DNA from: Candidatus Woesearchaeota archaeon
GTDB lineage: Archaea; Nanobdellota; Nanobdellia; Woesearchaeales; JACRKL01
Direction of reading: 5' to 3'
NCBI GenBank assembly: GCA_016219795.1
Contig: JACRKK010000109.1
Location: 1-27,759, forward strand
DNA: 27,759 nt
Part shown: piece by piece, positions 6,593 through 12,808 of the stretch
How positions within the stretch are numbered: position 1 is the first letter of the stretch
Layout of the letters: each line of letters opens with the position of its first letter
Notes under the pieces: model-generated
What the model saw: the letters and a program-made list of their open reading frames with translations, nothing else
Told to the model about the DNA's origin: nothing
The model's database searches: none
Translations under genes and position numbers: made by a program

Positions 6593-8290
6593 ATGACACC
6601 ACCACCAGGACCTAATCCACCGGACCCCGCAGACCAGACTGCTAGAGAGGAATATGAGCAGGATGTTTTGAGGTACAATGCAGAGCAGGATGACAAGAAG
6701 CGGGAGAAAGAGACGCTGGAGAAAGAGAAAGATTATTTGATTAAGGTTGGAAGGGTATTTGCATCAGAGGGAATGGAGCGAAAAAGCCCGGAAACTATCT
6801 ATAATATTCTGAAAAACGCAGTCATTCCAGAACTTAAGAAGCTCAGAAGCGTGGAACTTGCCAAGAAAATTGAGAAAATTCTGAAGGAGAAGGCGTTTAC
6901 TGAATATGGCAAAACAGCATTAAAACCTATTGAAAAAGTTATAGAAGAACTAAGAGATAACATAAAAGTCCTCAAAAGAGTCGAAATCCAAATTAATTTT
7001 ATCCAAAATTCTGATCCGGATCTTTTCAAGAGGCATAAAGTGTTCAAGGAGATTGATGAAAAATATATATCTAAGGAGCTACCGCAAAGGTATAGTACAT
7101 TAATTGCATTAAGAGCTCGTATAGAAGGAGATAACACTCATGGTTTTCAGGATAGTCTTCTTGGGGTCCTTAAGAATTCGGTTCGCCTCTATGCTGAAAA
7201 ATGCAAAGAAATAGAGCAACATAAAGGAGAAAATGCAAAGTTATCTGTGATTTATGAGGTACAGGGAATTCTTGGGAGCATTGTTGACCAGACCAATCAA
7301 CAAGTTAGTCAAATCTACCGAGAATTAAGAGATGTTAAAGAGAGCGAAACAGGCGTAGCACTATCAAAATCAGACCTTGTAAAAAAAATTAAAAATTATA
7401 ATGAAGTCCTTCAAAAATTGCTGGATGCTCTGGCGATTGTAAGAAAAGGTGAAAAAGAGGCAAGCTGGAAAAGTTTTATGGATTTCTACAAAAATCTGGC
7501 ATCATTCACTGATTTTCTTGAAGAAAAAGGGTATGGGACTTTCAGTAGACCATTCAGAGAACTTAAGAGTCAAAAGATTCAATTCCCAGAGCTATTTGAT
7601 AAGGCACTAATCCATATTATAGAACATATTACTGCTCCTTCATTTATGGACAGGCTGTTTGAATCAGAGGTTGTTGTGATTGTAGGGACTTTAGATCAGC
7701 GTATAGCTGCTATTGAAACTGAGGCTAAGACCTTGGTTTCAGATCTCAACACCTTCCTCGAAGAATCCATCAAAGAGATTGTTGAGGTACGCACCGAAAT
7801 TCTCACGGAAATAAAAACAAGGATAGAAGCTATTGATAAACGACTGAAGGAACTTGAGACTGAGCTTACGGAAGTAGAAAAAGCGTTCTCCAAAGTCATT
7901 GATGGGTTTGAAGATTTGGGCAAGGATATCAAGGACATTGAAAAGATACTCAAGGGCATGCAGAACAATGCAAAAGTGCGAAGGGAAACAATTGTTAGTT
8001 ATCGCGGTCATATTGACAGCCCGACGTTTGAGTGGTATAACAAAGTCTTAGTGGAATCCCTTAGAGAACGGGTGGAGCAATTGAAAGAAAACATTGAAGG
8101 AGAAGCGGCAATCCAGAAAAAACTGATGGACAAAGTGCGAAAACTGTCTATCAAGAAACTGGAACTTGACTTCTGGAGCAGGGTTGTCAATAAGAAAAAA
8201 TGGAGGAAACGCTTCCCCATACGGACAGTGCGTGGTATGAAGTCGCGGTGGTTTGGGTGGGGAGAACAGCCGCCGGGGCCAAATCCGTAG
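6593..8290 (+). CDS. Cytosolic coiled-coil protein flanked by PPGPNP motifs (565 aa)
   Basis: No signal peptide or membrane segment. Nearly the whole protein is charged helix with heptad-like spacing, strongest at about 45-160 and 375-480 (many Glu, Lys, Ile, Leu). Both ends carry the same motif: PPPGPNPPDP at residues 2-11 and QPPGPNP at the very C-terminus. The region just before the C-terminus is basic and Trp-rich (KKKWRKRFPIR...SRWFGWGEQ). The start has GAGGAATATAT directly upstream and a 12-nt gap to the previous gene, so it is third in the operon. Likely a scaffold or filament-like partner of the membrane protein; no enzymatic motif. The 3' end of the gene lies inside a repeat that reappears at the end of the toxin gene. 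Confidence 0.75.
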   Translation: MTPPPGPNPPDPADQTAREEYEQDVLRYNAEQDDKKREKETLEKEKDYLIKVGRVFASEGMERKSPETIYNILKNAVIPELKKLRSVELAKKIEKILKEKAFTEYGKTALKPIEKVIEELRDNIKVLKRVEIQINFIQNSDPDLFKRHKVFKEIDEKYISKELPQRYSTLIALRARIEGDNTHGFQDSLLGVLKNSVRLYAEKCKEIEQHKGENAKLSVIYEVQGILGSIVDQTNQQVSQIYRELRDVKESETGVALSKSDLVKKIKNYNEVLQKLLDALAIVRKGEKEASWKSFMDFYKNLASFTDFLEEKGYGTFSRPFRELKSQKIQFPELFDKALIHIIEHITAPSFMDRLFESEVVVIVGTLDQRIAAIETEAKTLVSDLNTFLEESIKEIVEVRTEILTEIKTRIEAIDKRLKELETELTEVEKAFSKVIDGFEDLGKDIKDIEKILKGMQNNAKVRRETIVSYRGHIDSPTFEWYNKVLVESLRERVEQLKENIEGEAAIQKKLMDKVRKLSIKKLELDFWSRVVNKKKWRKRFPIRTVRGMKSRWFGWGEQPPGPNP

Positions 8291-8321
8291 CTCTTCTCGG
8301 CGCTGGGGATTGTGCCGTGAA
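8277..8321 (+). repeat. Imperfect direct repeat, copy A, with hairpin
   Basis: Forty-five bases starting at the last codons of the coiled-coil gene match 8893-8936 with four substitutions and one single-base gap. It contains a 6-bp stem, CGGCGC (8298-8303) with GTGCCG (8312-8317), around the loop TGGGGATT; one pair is G-U. Possible roles are terminator or recombination site. Confidence 0.75.
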
Positions 8322-8342
8322 TTCATTTGTTTATCCACCACA

Positions 8343-8357
8343 AACCATATAAATAAG
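8343..8357 (+). promoter_or_regulatory. TATA promoter and possible operator of the toxin-antitoxin pair
   Basis: AACCATATAAATAAG is centred near 8350, giving a transcription start near 8377, on top of the AGGTGA ribosome-binding site. Downstream, TTAGTT (8364-8369) and AACTAA (8381-8386) form an inverted repeat that straddles the start site, suitable for autorepression by the antitoxin. Confidence 0.5.
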
Positions 8358-8389
8358 TGCGACTTAGTTAAAATAAGGTGAACTAATCG

Positions 8390-8638
8390 ATGGTACAGGC
8401 ACTCATCCAGCTTGATGATGGAACAAACAGGGTACTTAACGTAGTTAAGGCAAAACATGCTCTTCGGGATAAAAGTGAAGCCATCCGTTTTGTGGTACAG
8501 CAATATATAGAACAAGAAAAGGAACCAGAGCTTCGTCCGGAATTCATTGCTAAAATAAGGGAGATTGAACAACAGAAAAGCATCCGCGTTGATGATTTTG
8601 CAGCAAGATATGGGTTAAAAGACAATGTACGCACTTAA
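8390..8638 (+). CDS. DUF2683-type ribbon-helix-helix antitoxin (82 aa)
   Basis: The N-terminal half (VQALIQLDDGTNRVLNVVKAK, then helices with KSEAIRFVVQQYIE) has the pattern of the archaeal DUF2683 family: a strand followed by two helices of a ribbon-helix-helix DNA-binding fold. The C-terminal half (ELRPEFIAKIREIEQ...) is charged and probably wraps the toxin. The ATG has AGGTGA eight bases upstream. The next gene overlaps its last 14 bases in another frame, the arrangement typical of toxin-antitoxin pairs. It should repress its own promoter and neutralise the toxin; that role is inferred from family and context. Confidence 0.8.
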   Translation: MVQALIQLDDGTNRVLNVVKAKHALRDKSEAIRFVVQQYIEQEKEPELRPEFIAKIREIEQQKSIRVDDFAARYGLKDNVRT

Positions 8639-8906
8639 CATCAAACAAAAAGCAGATAAGATATTCTCCAAACTTGCAAAAAAGAACCCGAAACAATTGC
8701 GGTTCATTCAGAAAAAACTCCAGGAAATCCAAACAAACCCAGAACATGAACACAAATTTCTCCATTCTCCTCTTCAAAATTTTAACAGAATCCATATCGA
8801 CAAACATTTTGTTCTGATATTCAAAATAGACCATAATCAGGAAACTGTGGATGTGTACTACTACGATCACCATGATAATGTCTATTTATGGAGGCCAAAT
8901 CCATAG
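8625..8906 (+). CDS. RelE/ParE-superfamily toxin (93 aa)
   Basis: The order helix-helix-strands and the C-terminal motifs (HIDKHFVLIFKID, then YYYDHHDNVYLW) match archaeal RelE/ParE toxins, whose last strands carry the conserved HHD-x-x-Y. Basic and aromatic residues in this motif serve mRNA cleavage in RelE relatives; a ParE-like activity on gyrase cannot be ruled out from sequence. The start ATG lies inside the antitoxin gene. The C-terminal residues RPNP are encoded by the second copy of the repeat also found at the end of the coiled-coil gene (GPNP), so the end of this toxin may have been acquired by recombination. Confidence 0.8.
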   Translation: MYALNIKQKADKIFSKLAKKNPKQLRFIQKKLQEIQTNPEHEHKFLHSPLQNFNRIHIDKHFVLIFKIDHNQETVDVYYYDHHDNVYLWRPNP

Positions 8907-8936
8907 TCTTCTCGGCACTTGGGATTGTGCCGTAAA
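8893..8936 (+). repeat. Imperfect direct repeat, copy B, with hairpin
   Basis: Matches copy A at 8277-8321. The stem is a perfect CGGCAC (8913-8918) with GTGCCG (8927-8932) around TTGGGATT. Relative to copy A the G-U pair becomes A-U, so the stem is preserved although the bases differ. The two copies lie 616 bp apart and bracket the toxin-antitoxin pair. Confidence 0.75.
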
Positions 8937-9100
8937 CCCCTAACATCTCCTTTATAAAAGCTACCAGTATACTGGAAACCGTTATAAACATGCAACTCTT
9001 CCAAATTTAAAGGGATCACTAAACGAATGCTGGTAACTCCCCATACAAACACGACTGAAAACGGACTCGTTATCGTTTCATTAAGCCATTTTCTTGAATT

Positions 9101-9147
9101 ATAGTAAATCACAATAATTTTGGAACTTTTTAGTTGTGATTTACTAT
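9101..9147. repeat. 14-bp perfect inverted repeat (hairpin 1)
   Basis: ATAGTAAATCACAA at 9101-9114 pairs perfectly with TTGTGATTTACTAT at 9134-9147, spacer 19 nt. The left arm is similar to that of hairpin 2. Confidence 0.8.
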
Positions 9148-9149
9148 TC

Positions 9150-9190
9150 TAGCAAATCTCCCACTGTTCCATTATTAAGGAGATTTGCTA
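9150..9190. repeat. 12-bp perfect inverted repeat (hairpin 2) at the ATPase stop
   Basis: TAGCAAATCTCC at 9150-9161 pairs perfectly with GGAGATTTGCTA at 9179-9190, spacer 17 nt, ending exactly where the stop codon of the DUF4143-type ATPase begins. It could act as the 3' end structure of that minus-strand transcript or as a protein binding site. Confidence 0.8.
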
Positions 9191-10462
9191 TTATAGCCCA
9201 AGCAGCCATTTCCAGAGGGGTACAAAAGAAATGCCTTGCTCTTCTTTGGCAAGATCTTTTGTCAAAAGCAAAAGTTTTTGCGTTTTAGGAAACGCCAATT
9301 TAAAAGCAAGCAATCCTTGTACTTCACGTTCTGGTATGGTATCGCTACTGCAGACATTGAGTGCAACCAGCCCCTCTTTTTGAGAATAAACAAAATCCAC
9401 CTCTTGTTTTCCTTTCCAATAAAAGGGTTCCACTTCTCTGCGTATCAGCTCCAAAAACACCAGATTTTCCACCAATCTTCCCGTATCCTCTGAAAACCGG
9501 AAAGAAACAACATTCCTCAGGCCGTTATCTATACAATAAACCTTCCTTGGATTTTTCTGTTGCTGCTGCATCGAATAGCTAAACAAATGGCACTGGAACA
9601 CAATATTTGCTTCCTCTAAATAGGAAAGATACTCTAAAACAGTATCCTTGCTGACAGGAAATTGCTCATGTATGGAATGGTAATAAGTATTGCCACTAAA
9701 CCTATTTCCTATGTTGGTCAGCAGGTATCTCGCAAGCGCCTTTAGTAACTGGCCATTCCTGACGGAAAACCGCTCCGTCACGTCTTTGTACATCATAACG
9801 TCAAAATACTCTCTCAGCGTTTTTTGTTGCAAAGGGCCAAAGTCAAGTACCACCTCAGGAAAACCGCCGTGGTCAATATAGTCTTCCAGCAGATTTTTAA
9901 CATCAAAGCGTTGTTTTGTAAAGGCAACATCATCTTTAAGATTTATGCCCTTAAACTGCAAAAGTTCTCTAAAACTGAGAGGAAAAAGAGTATAGGTAAG
10001 CGTTCTCCCACGCAGGCTTGTTGCAATCTCCCGGCTTAACAATTTAGAGCTCGAGCCAGTCACAAAAAGACGTATCCTTCCGGTATCCTGCAGCCGTCGT
10101 ACAAAAGCCTCCCAAGAGAGGATATTTTGTATCTCATCTAAGAAAAAAAAGAGTTCTGCTTCCTTGTGCTGTGGATACAACTCATAATATGCTTCCACAA
10201 GCTCATTCATATCTTCAATTCCAAGAGGTAAAAGCCTGTCATCTTCAAAATCGATATACACTATTCTTTCCTGAGGAACCGTTTCCTTCAACGCACCAAT
10301 TAACTGATAAAAATAAAACGTTTTGCCGGATCGCCTGCTGCCACATAACGTAATCACTTTTTTTGAGGTAGAGGGAACGGAAAGCTCTCTCTTAAAAACT
10401 AGGGGTAACTTTTTTTCATGGAATTCTTTAATCAGAAATTTGAAAACGTCTCGTTTTGACAT
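9191..10462 (-). CDS. AAA-type ATPase with DUF4143 nuclease-like domain (423 aa)
   Basis: The N-terminal ATPase domain (about 30-220) has an intact Walker A (residues 41-48, GSRRSGKT), Walker B (FFFLDE, Asp109-Glu110) and the sensor strand LFVTGSSSKLL typical of the AAA_14 family. The C-terminal part (about 235-415) fits DUF4143, a PD-(D/E)XK-like fold, with FYWKGKQEVDFVY near its end carrying the usual E-VDF residues. The family is widespread and patchy in archaea; its cellular role is unclear. I chose ATG 10462 rather than the 30-codon longer frame because a TATA box (10483-10493) lies within the longer version and AGGGGGAT directly precedes this ATG. Transcribed opposite to both neighbours, with unusual inverted repeats after its stop, so probably an independent insertion. 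Confidence 0.85.
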   Translation of the reverse strand: MSKRDVFKFLIKEFHEKKLPLVFKRELSVPSTSKKVITLCGSRRSGKTFYFYQLIGALKETVPQERIVYIDFEDDRLLPLGIEDMNELVEAYYELYPQHKEAELFFFLDEIQNILSWEAFVRRLQDTGRIRLFVTGSSSKLLSREIATSLRGRTLTYTLFPLSFRELLQFKGINLKDDVAFTKQRFDVKNLLEDYIDHGGFPEVVLDFGPLQQKTLREYFDVMMYKDVTERFSVRNGQLLKALARYLLTNIGNRFSGNTYYHSIHEQFPVSKDTVLEYLSYLEEANIVFQCHLFSYSMQQQQKNPRKVYCIDNGLRNVVSFRFSEDTGRLVENLVFLELIRREVEPFYWKGKQEVDFVYSQKEGLVALNVCSSDTIPEREVQGLLAFKLAFPKTQKLLLLTKDLAKEEQGISFVPLWKWLLGL

Positions 10463-10481
10463 ATCCCCCTTAAAACGGAGA

Positions 10482-10496
10482 CTAATATATAAAGGT
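10482..10496 (-). promoter_or_regulatory. TATA promoter of the DUF4143-type ATPase
   Basis: Minus strand reads ACCTTTATATATTAG; box centre near 10488 puts the transcription start at about 10461-10465, so the mRNA is leaderless or nearly so. This decides the start codon of the ATPase. Confidence 0.65.
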
Positions 10497-10557
10497 TTCC
10501 TTTTATGGAAGGACACAATAACCAAATAGTTTCCTTCTATAAGCGGACACAACTACC
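10495..10557. repeat. Two 29-bp imperfect direct repeats upstream of the ATPase
   Basis: 10495-10523 and 10529-10557 share GTTTCCTT, a TAT, GGACACAA-type core and final ACC, about 22 of 29 positions, 34 bp start to start. They abut the ATPase TATA box on its upstream side, so they may be activator or repressor sites. A further inverted repeat, GAAAGTTT (10567-10574) with AAACTTTC (10589-10596), follows. Confidence 0.6.
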
Positions 10558-10621
10558 ATGTGTTCAGAAAGTTTCACCCTCTAACGGTAAACTTTCCATT
10601 AAAATCAAAGGCACCACACCA

Positions 10622-10653
10622 CAACATATTTAAATATTAGGATATTCTAATAT
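10622..10653 (+). promoter_or_regulatory. TATA box and near-perfect operator of the ArsR-like regulator operon
   Basis: A TATA-like TATTTAAATA (10627-10636) overlaps a 20-bp palindrome at 10634-10653 (arms ATATTAG and CTAATAT, with only one mismatched pair between them). The expected transcription start is near 10658, two bases before the ATG. A dimeric ArsR-type repressor bound here would block transcription, so autoregulation is likely. Confidence 0.65.
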
Positions 10654-10659
10654 GTAATT

Positions 10660-10974
10660 ATGAACGAACTATACCAAATCCATGCTGAAATGTGCAAGGT
10701 ATTCTCAAACCCGACACGATTGGAATTATTGGATCTTCTGAGAGATAAAGAAATGTCCGTAACAGAGCTTATTGAAAAAACAACATTGAGCCAGGCTAAT
10801 ATTTCTCAGCATCTATCCATCATGAAATCAAAAGGGATTGTTATCTCGGACAGAAAAGGAAAAAACATCTATTACCGACTTACGAATCCAAAGATCATTA
10901 AAGCGTTCGATATAATAAAAGAAATCTTGACTGAAAAGTTAAAGCAGGGTGGAAAAATTGTTGAGAAGTTATGA
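10660..10974 (+). CDS. ArsR/SmtB-family winged-helix regulator (104 aa)
   Basis: The segment VFSNPTRLELLDLLRDKEMSVTELIEKTTLSQANISQHLSI fits ArsR-family helices 1-5, with the recognition helix around residues 45-60 and a beta wing (GIVISDRKGKNIYYRL). The usual metal motif ELCVCDL in the third helix is missing; only His8 and Cys12 near the N-terminus look like candidate ligands, so the inducer may differ from arsenite or be sensed elsewhere. The gene is probably leaderless and carries a palindromic operator over its own promoter. It leads an operon with three SHOCT-domain proteins, an ArsM-like methyltransferase and a DUF302 protein, all on the same strand with short gaps, which argues for metal(loid) control. 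Confidence 0.85.
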   Translation: MNELYQIHAEMCKVFSNPTRLELLDLLRDKEMSVTELIEKTTLSQANISQHLSIMKSKGIVISDRKGKNIYYRLTNPKIIKAFDIIKEILTEKLKQGGKIVEKL

Positions 10975-10983
10975 GGTGAAATC

Positions 10984-11541
10984 ATGAAACAGATGATAAT
11001 TGCTATGGCCGTTTTTTTGTTTCTGAGTCTAAACTTAGTTAATGCCATCACCATTCAAGAAATTAATGAAGCCAAAACTATTATTGATTTAAAGGCAGAT
11101 TGTAAGAGTTTGTCAAACCCCCAGTTAGAAATACTCGGGGAATATTATATGGAGCAAATGCATCCGGGAGAATCTCATGAGCTCATGCACAAAATGATGG
11201 GATTGAAAGAAGGTTCGAAAGCAGAAGAACAATTTCATATCAATATGGCAAGAACCATATATTGTGGCAAGTCTGGCGGAATGATGTGTTCTGGTGGCAT
11301 GATGGGTGTAGGGGGGATAAATATGATGGGTGGCTCTTTTGGTGGGTGTTCATGGTGGTTATTGAGCATTATTGAACTGCTGTTTTGGATTGCTTTAGTT
11401 TTGTTAATAATATGGCTCTACAAAAAAATTGCCGGACAAAAAACAGACGCAGGATCTGCTTTGGAGATATTGAAAAAAAGACTTGCCAAAGGAGAAATAA
11501 CAAAAAAAGAATTTGAAGAGAGAAAGAAAGATTTCAGATGA
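10984..11541 (+). CDS. Secreted-domain membrane protein with Met/Cys-rich stretch and SHOCT domain (185 aa)
   Basis: Residues 1-21 are a signal peptide ending VNA. An extracytoplasmic helical region follows (about 24-92) with EYYMEQMHPGESHELMHKM and FHINMARTIYC, then a Gly/Met/Cys-rich stretch (94-122, with MMC, MM, NMM and Cys94, Cys102, Cys122), one membrane helix (about 124-146), and a cytosolic SHOCT domain (158-184, SALEILKKRLAKGEITKKEF). Met, Cys and His clusters of this kind commonly bind soft metals such as copper or silver; that is inference. The start has GAGGTGA six bases upstream. First of three SHOCT proteins in a row. Confidence 0.8.
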   Translation: MKQMIIAMAVFLFLSLNLVNAITIQEINEAKTIIDLKADCKSLSNPQLEILGEYYMEQMHPGESHELMHKMMGLKEGSKAEEQFHINMARTIYCGKSGGMMCSGGMMGVGGINMMGGSFGGCSWWLLSIIELLFWIALVLLIIWLYKKIAGQKTDAGSALEILKKRLAKGEITKKEFEERKKDFR

Positions 11542-11561
11542 GAATTTATGGAGGTAAGCAT

Positions 11562-11711
11562 ATGATGTGCCATATCATGAACCATGCATCGGACTCCGAA
11601 CATGTCCACACCCCTACTGAGTCCGCTCTTGAGATACTGAAGAAGCGGTATGCTCGGGGCGAGATAAACAAGCAGGAATTCGAGGAAATGAAAAAGGAAC
11701 TGGAAAAATGA
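11562..11711 (+). CDS. SHOCT-domain microprotein, 49 aa
   Basis: This short frame reads MMCHIMNHASDSEHVH and then a complete SHOCT domain (SALEILKKRYARGEINKQEF and a charged helix), stop at 11709-11711. A strong ribosome-binding site GGAGGT lies at 11550-11555, six bases before the ATG. The first 16 residues have three Met, one Cys and four His, a plausible soft-metal site. It lies between two other SHOCT proteins of the same operon and has no membrane segment, so it may be a soluble adaptor. It is easily missed because of its length. Confidence 0.75.
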   Translation: MMCHIMNHASDSEHVHTPTESALEILKKRYARGEINKQEFEEMKKELEK

Positions 11712-11741
11712 AACGAATATGATCGTTGGGGAGTAATACTT

Positions 11742-12035
11742 ATGGAAGAAAACAAAACTATTTGGATCTGGGCCTTTGCAGTTGTAGCATTGCTTCTTCT
11801 ATTCAGCAGTTTTGGAATGGGGGGCTTTGGCATGATGGGTTTTGGAATAGGATTTGGATTGCTCCTGATGCTGCTTTTTTTGGGTGCTATCATCTGGATC
11901 ATAGTCACCTTAATCAATACGAACCAATCCAATCAAAATAAGCTAAATTCACTAACAATCCTAAAGAGAAGGTATGCCTCTGGAGAAATTACAAAGAAAC
12001 AGTATGAAGATATGAAAAAAGAGATCGGTGCGTAA
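11742..12035 (+). CDS. Two-helix membrane protein with C-terminal SHOCT domain (97 aa)
   Basis: Two hydrophobic helices (about 8-25 and 38-60) are separated by a Gly/Met/Phe-rich turn (FGMGGFGMMGFGIGFG). The C-terminal SHOCT domain (about 68-95, NSLTILKRRYASGEITKKQY) faces the cytosol by the positive-inside rule. GGGGAG lies eight bases before the ATG. The stop is followed two bases later by the methyltransferase start, so they are coupled. Small two-helix SHOCT proteins are common and their role is not established; here the neighbours suggest metal stress or assembly of a metal-handling membrane complex. Confidence 0.8.
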   Translation: MEENKTIWIWAFAVVALLLLFSSFGMGGFGMMGFGIGFGLLLMLLFLGAIIWIIVTLINTNQSNQNKLNSLTILKRRYASGEITKKQYEDMKKEIGA

Positions 12036-12036
12036 C

Positions 12037-12804
12037 ATGGATTCAATGCATGATACACCGTTAGATAAAATTTCACATGAAGAGCTAAAACAACTTGTTG
12101 GGCAAAAATACGGCAAAGTTGCCACCTGCCCTCTTGACCAGCATGGCTTTCCAACAGGCAGACCATTTGCTTTAGCTGTTGGCTATCCAAAAGGAAAACT
12201 AGATACCTTGCCCGATTCTTTAGTTGAATCTTTTGCAGGAGTAAACTATCCTCTTTCGTTTCAGGAGATGAAACCAGGTAATGTAGTTCTTGATATAGGT
12301 TGCGGTGCTGGAATGGACTTGTATTTTGCCTCTCAGAAAGTTGGAGAACATGGCAAAGTTTACGGAGTGGATATTTCAGAAGAGATGGTTAAGAAAGCAA
12401 GAAACAATATGCAAAATCTGAACCTGACCAATGTTGAAGTAAAATTAGCCCATTCAGATAGTTTACCTTTAGATGATGGTTTTGTTGATGTTATTACAAG
12501 TAATGGAATTTATAATCTTTCGCCAGATAAGAAAGCTGTCCTTAAAGAAGCATACAGGGTTCTAAAGTCTAAGGGGGTAATCTGTTTTTCTGAAATTGTG
12601 CTGAAGCAGGAATTAGAACAAGAAATTAGAAAAAGTGTTAAAGATTGGTTTAGGTGTATAGGTGGTGCATTGACTCAAGATAAATTCGTTGCCCTTATGG
12701 AAGATGTTGGTTTTGAAAATGTAAAAGTATTGTCAACGTGCAGAAATGCACGATGTGGTCATGAGTATGCCGTAGTGGCAATTATTAAAGCGCATAAAAG
12801 GTGA
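12037..12804 (+). CDS. ArsM-like SAM-dependent methyltransferase (255 aa)
   Basis: The N-terminal signature (VGQKYGKVA ... GYPKGKLDTLPDSLVESFAG) and the core (DIGCGAG at 87-92, acidic Asp112, NGIYNLSPDKKAVLKEAYRVL at 156-176) follow arsenite methyltransferases. Cys207 in WFRCIGGAL is the conserved arsenic-binding Cys of that family. The other family Cys, normally in a GCGNP-type motif before motif I, is replaced by Val69-Asn-Tyr-Pro; additional Cys31, Cys235 and Cys240 might compensate. The likely reaction is transfer of methyl from SAM to As(III) or another metalloid or metal, producing a volatile or less toxic species, but the substrate is not certain. ATG 12037 is preferred over GTG 12028 because GGTG sits six bases upstream. 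Confidence 0.75.
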   Translation: MDSMHDTPLDKISHEELKQLVGQKYGKVATCPLDQHGFPTGRPFALAVGYPKGKLDTLPDSLVESFAGVNYPLSFQEMKPGNVVLDIGCGAGMDLYFASQKVGEHGKVYGVDISEEMVKKARNNMQNLNLTNVEVKLAHSDSLPLDDGFVDVITSNGIYNLSPDKKAVLKEAYRVLKSKGVICFSEIVLKQELEQEIRKSVKDWFRCIGGALTQDKFVALMEDVGFENVKVLSTCRNARCGHEYAVVAIIKAHKR

Positions 12805-12808
12805 AACC

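Larger units (their letters stand above)
8937..9190. other. Gene-free stretch with orphan promoter, palindrome and two hairpins
   Basis: No supported protein gene. It holds a TATA-like CCTTTATAAAAGC at 8949-8961, a perfect 12-bp palindrome CCAGTATACTGG at 8964-8975, and the two large inverted repeats listed separately. A short plus-strand frame at 9037-9114 (25 codons) and a minus-strand frame at 8882-9112 lack ribosome-binding sites and recognisable products. A small untranslated RNA from about 8980 to the hairpin near 9147 is possible but unproven. Confidence 0.4.

Noticed and set aside
1531..8290. Assigning cluster A to a Ced/type IV secretion or pilus system
   Set aside because: The small hydrophobic proteins and polytopic partner are suggestive, but there is no HerA/VirB4 ATPase, no class III signal peptide and no recognisable homology, so naming it would be invention.
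8048..8572. Long minus-strand open frame of 174 codons
   Set aside because: It lies opposite the end of the coiled-coil gene and runs through the toxin-antitoxin promoter and antitoxin start; no ribosome-binding site and no protein-like features.
8882..9112. Minus-strand frame of 76 codons between toxin and ATPase
   Set aside because: Needs a GTG start inside an inverted repeat, overlaps the toxin gene end and lacks a ribosome-binding site.
10463..10552. Thirty-codon N-terminal extension of the DUF4143-type ATPase
   Set aside because: The promoter TATA box lies inside it, and a good ribosome-binding sequence precedes the downstream ATG at 10462.
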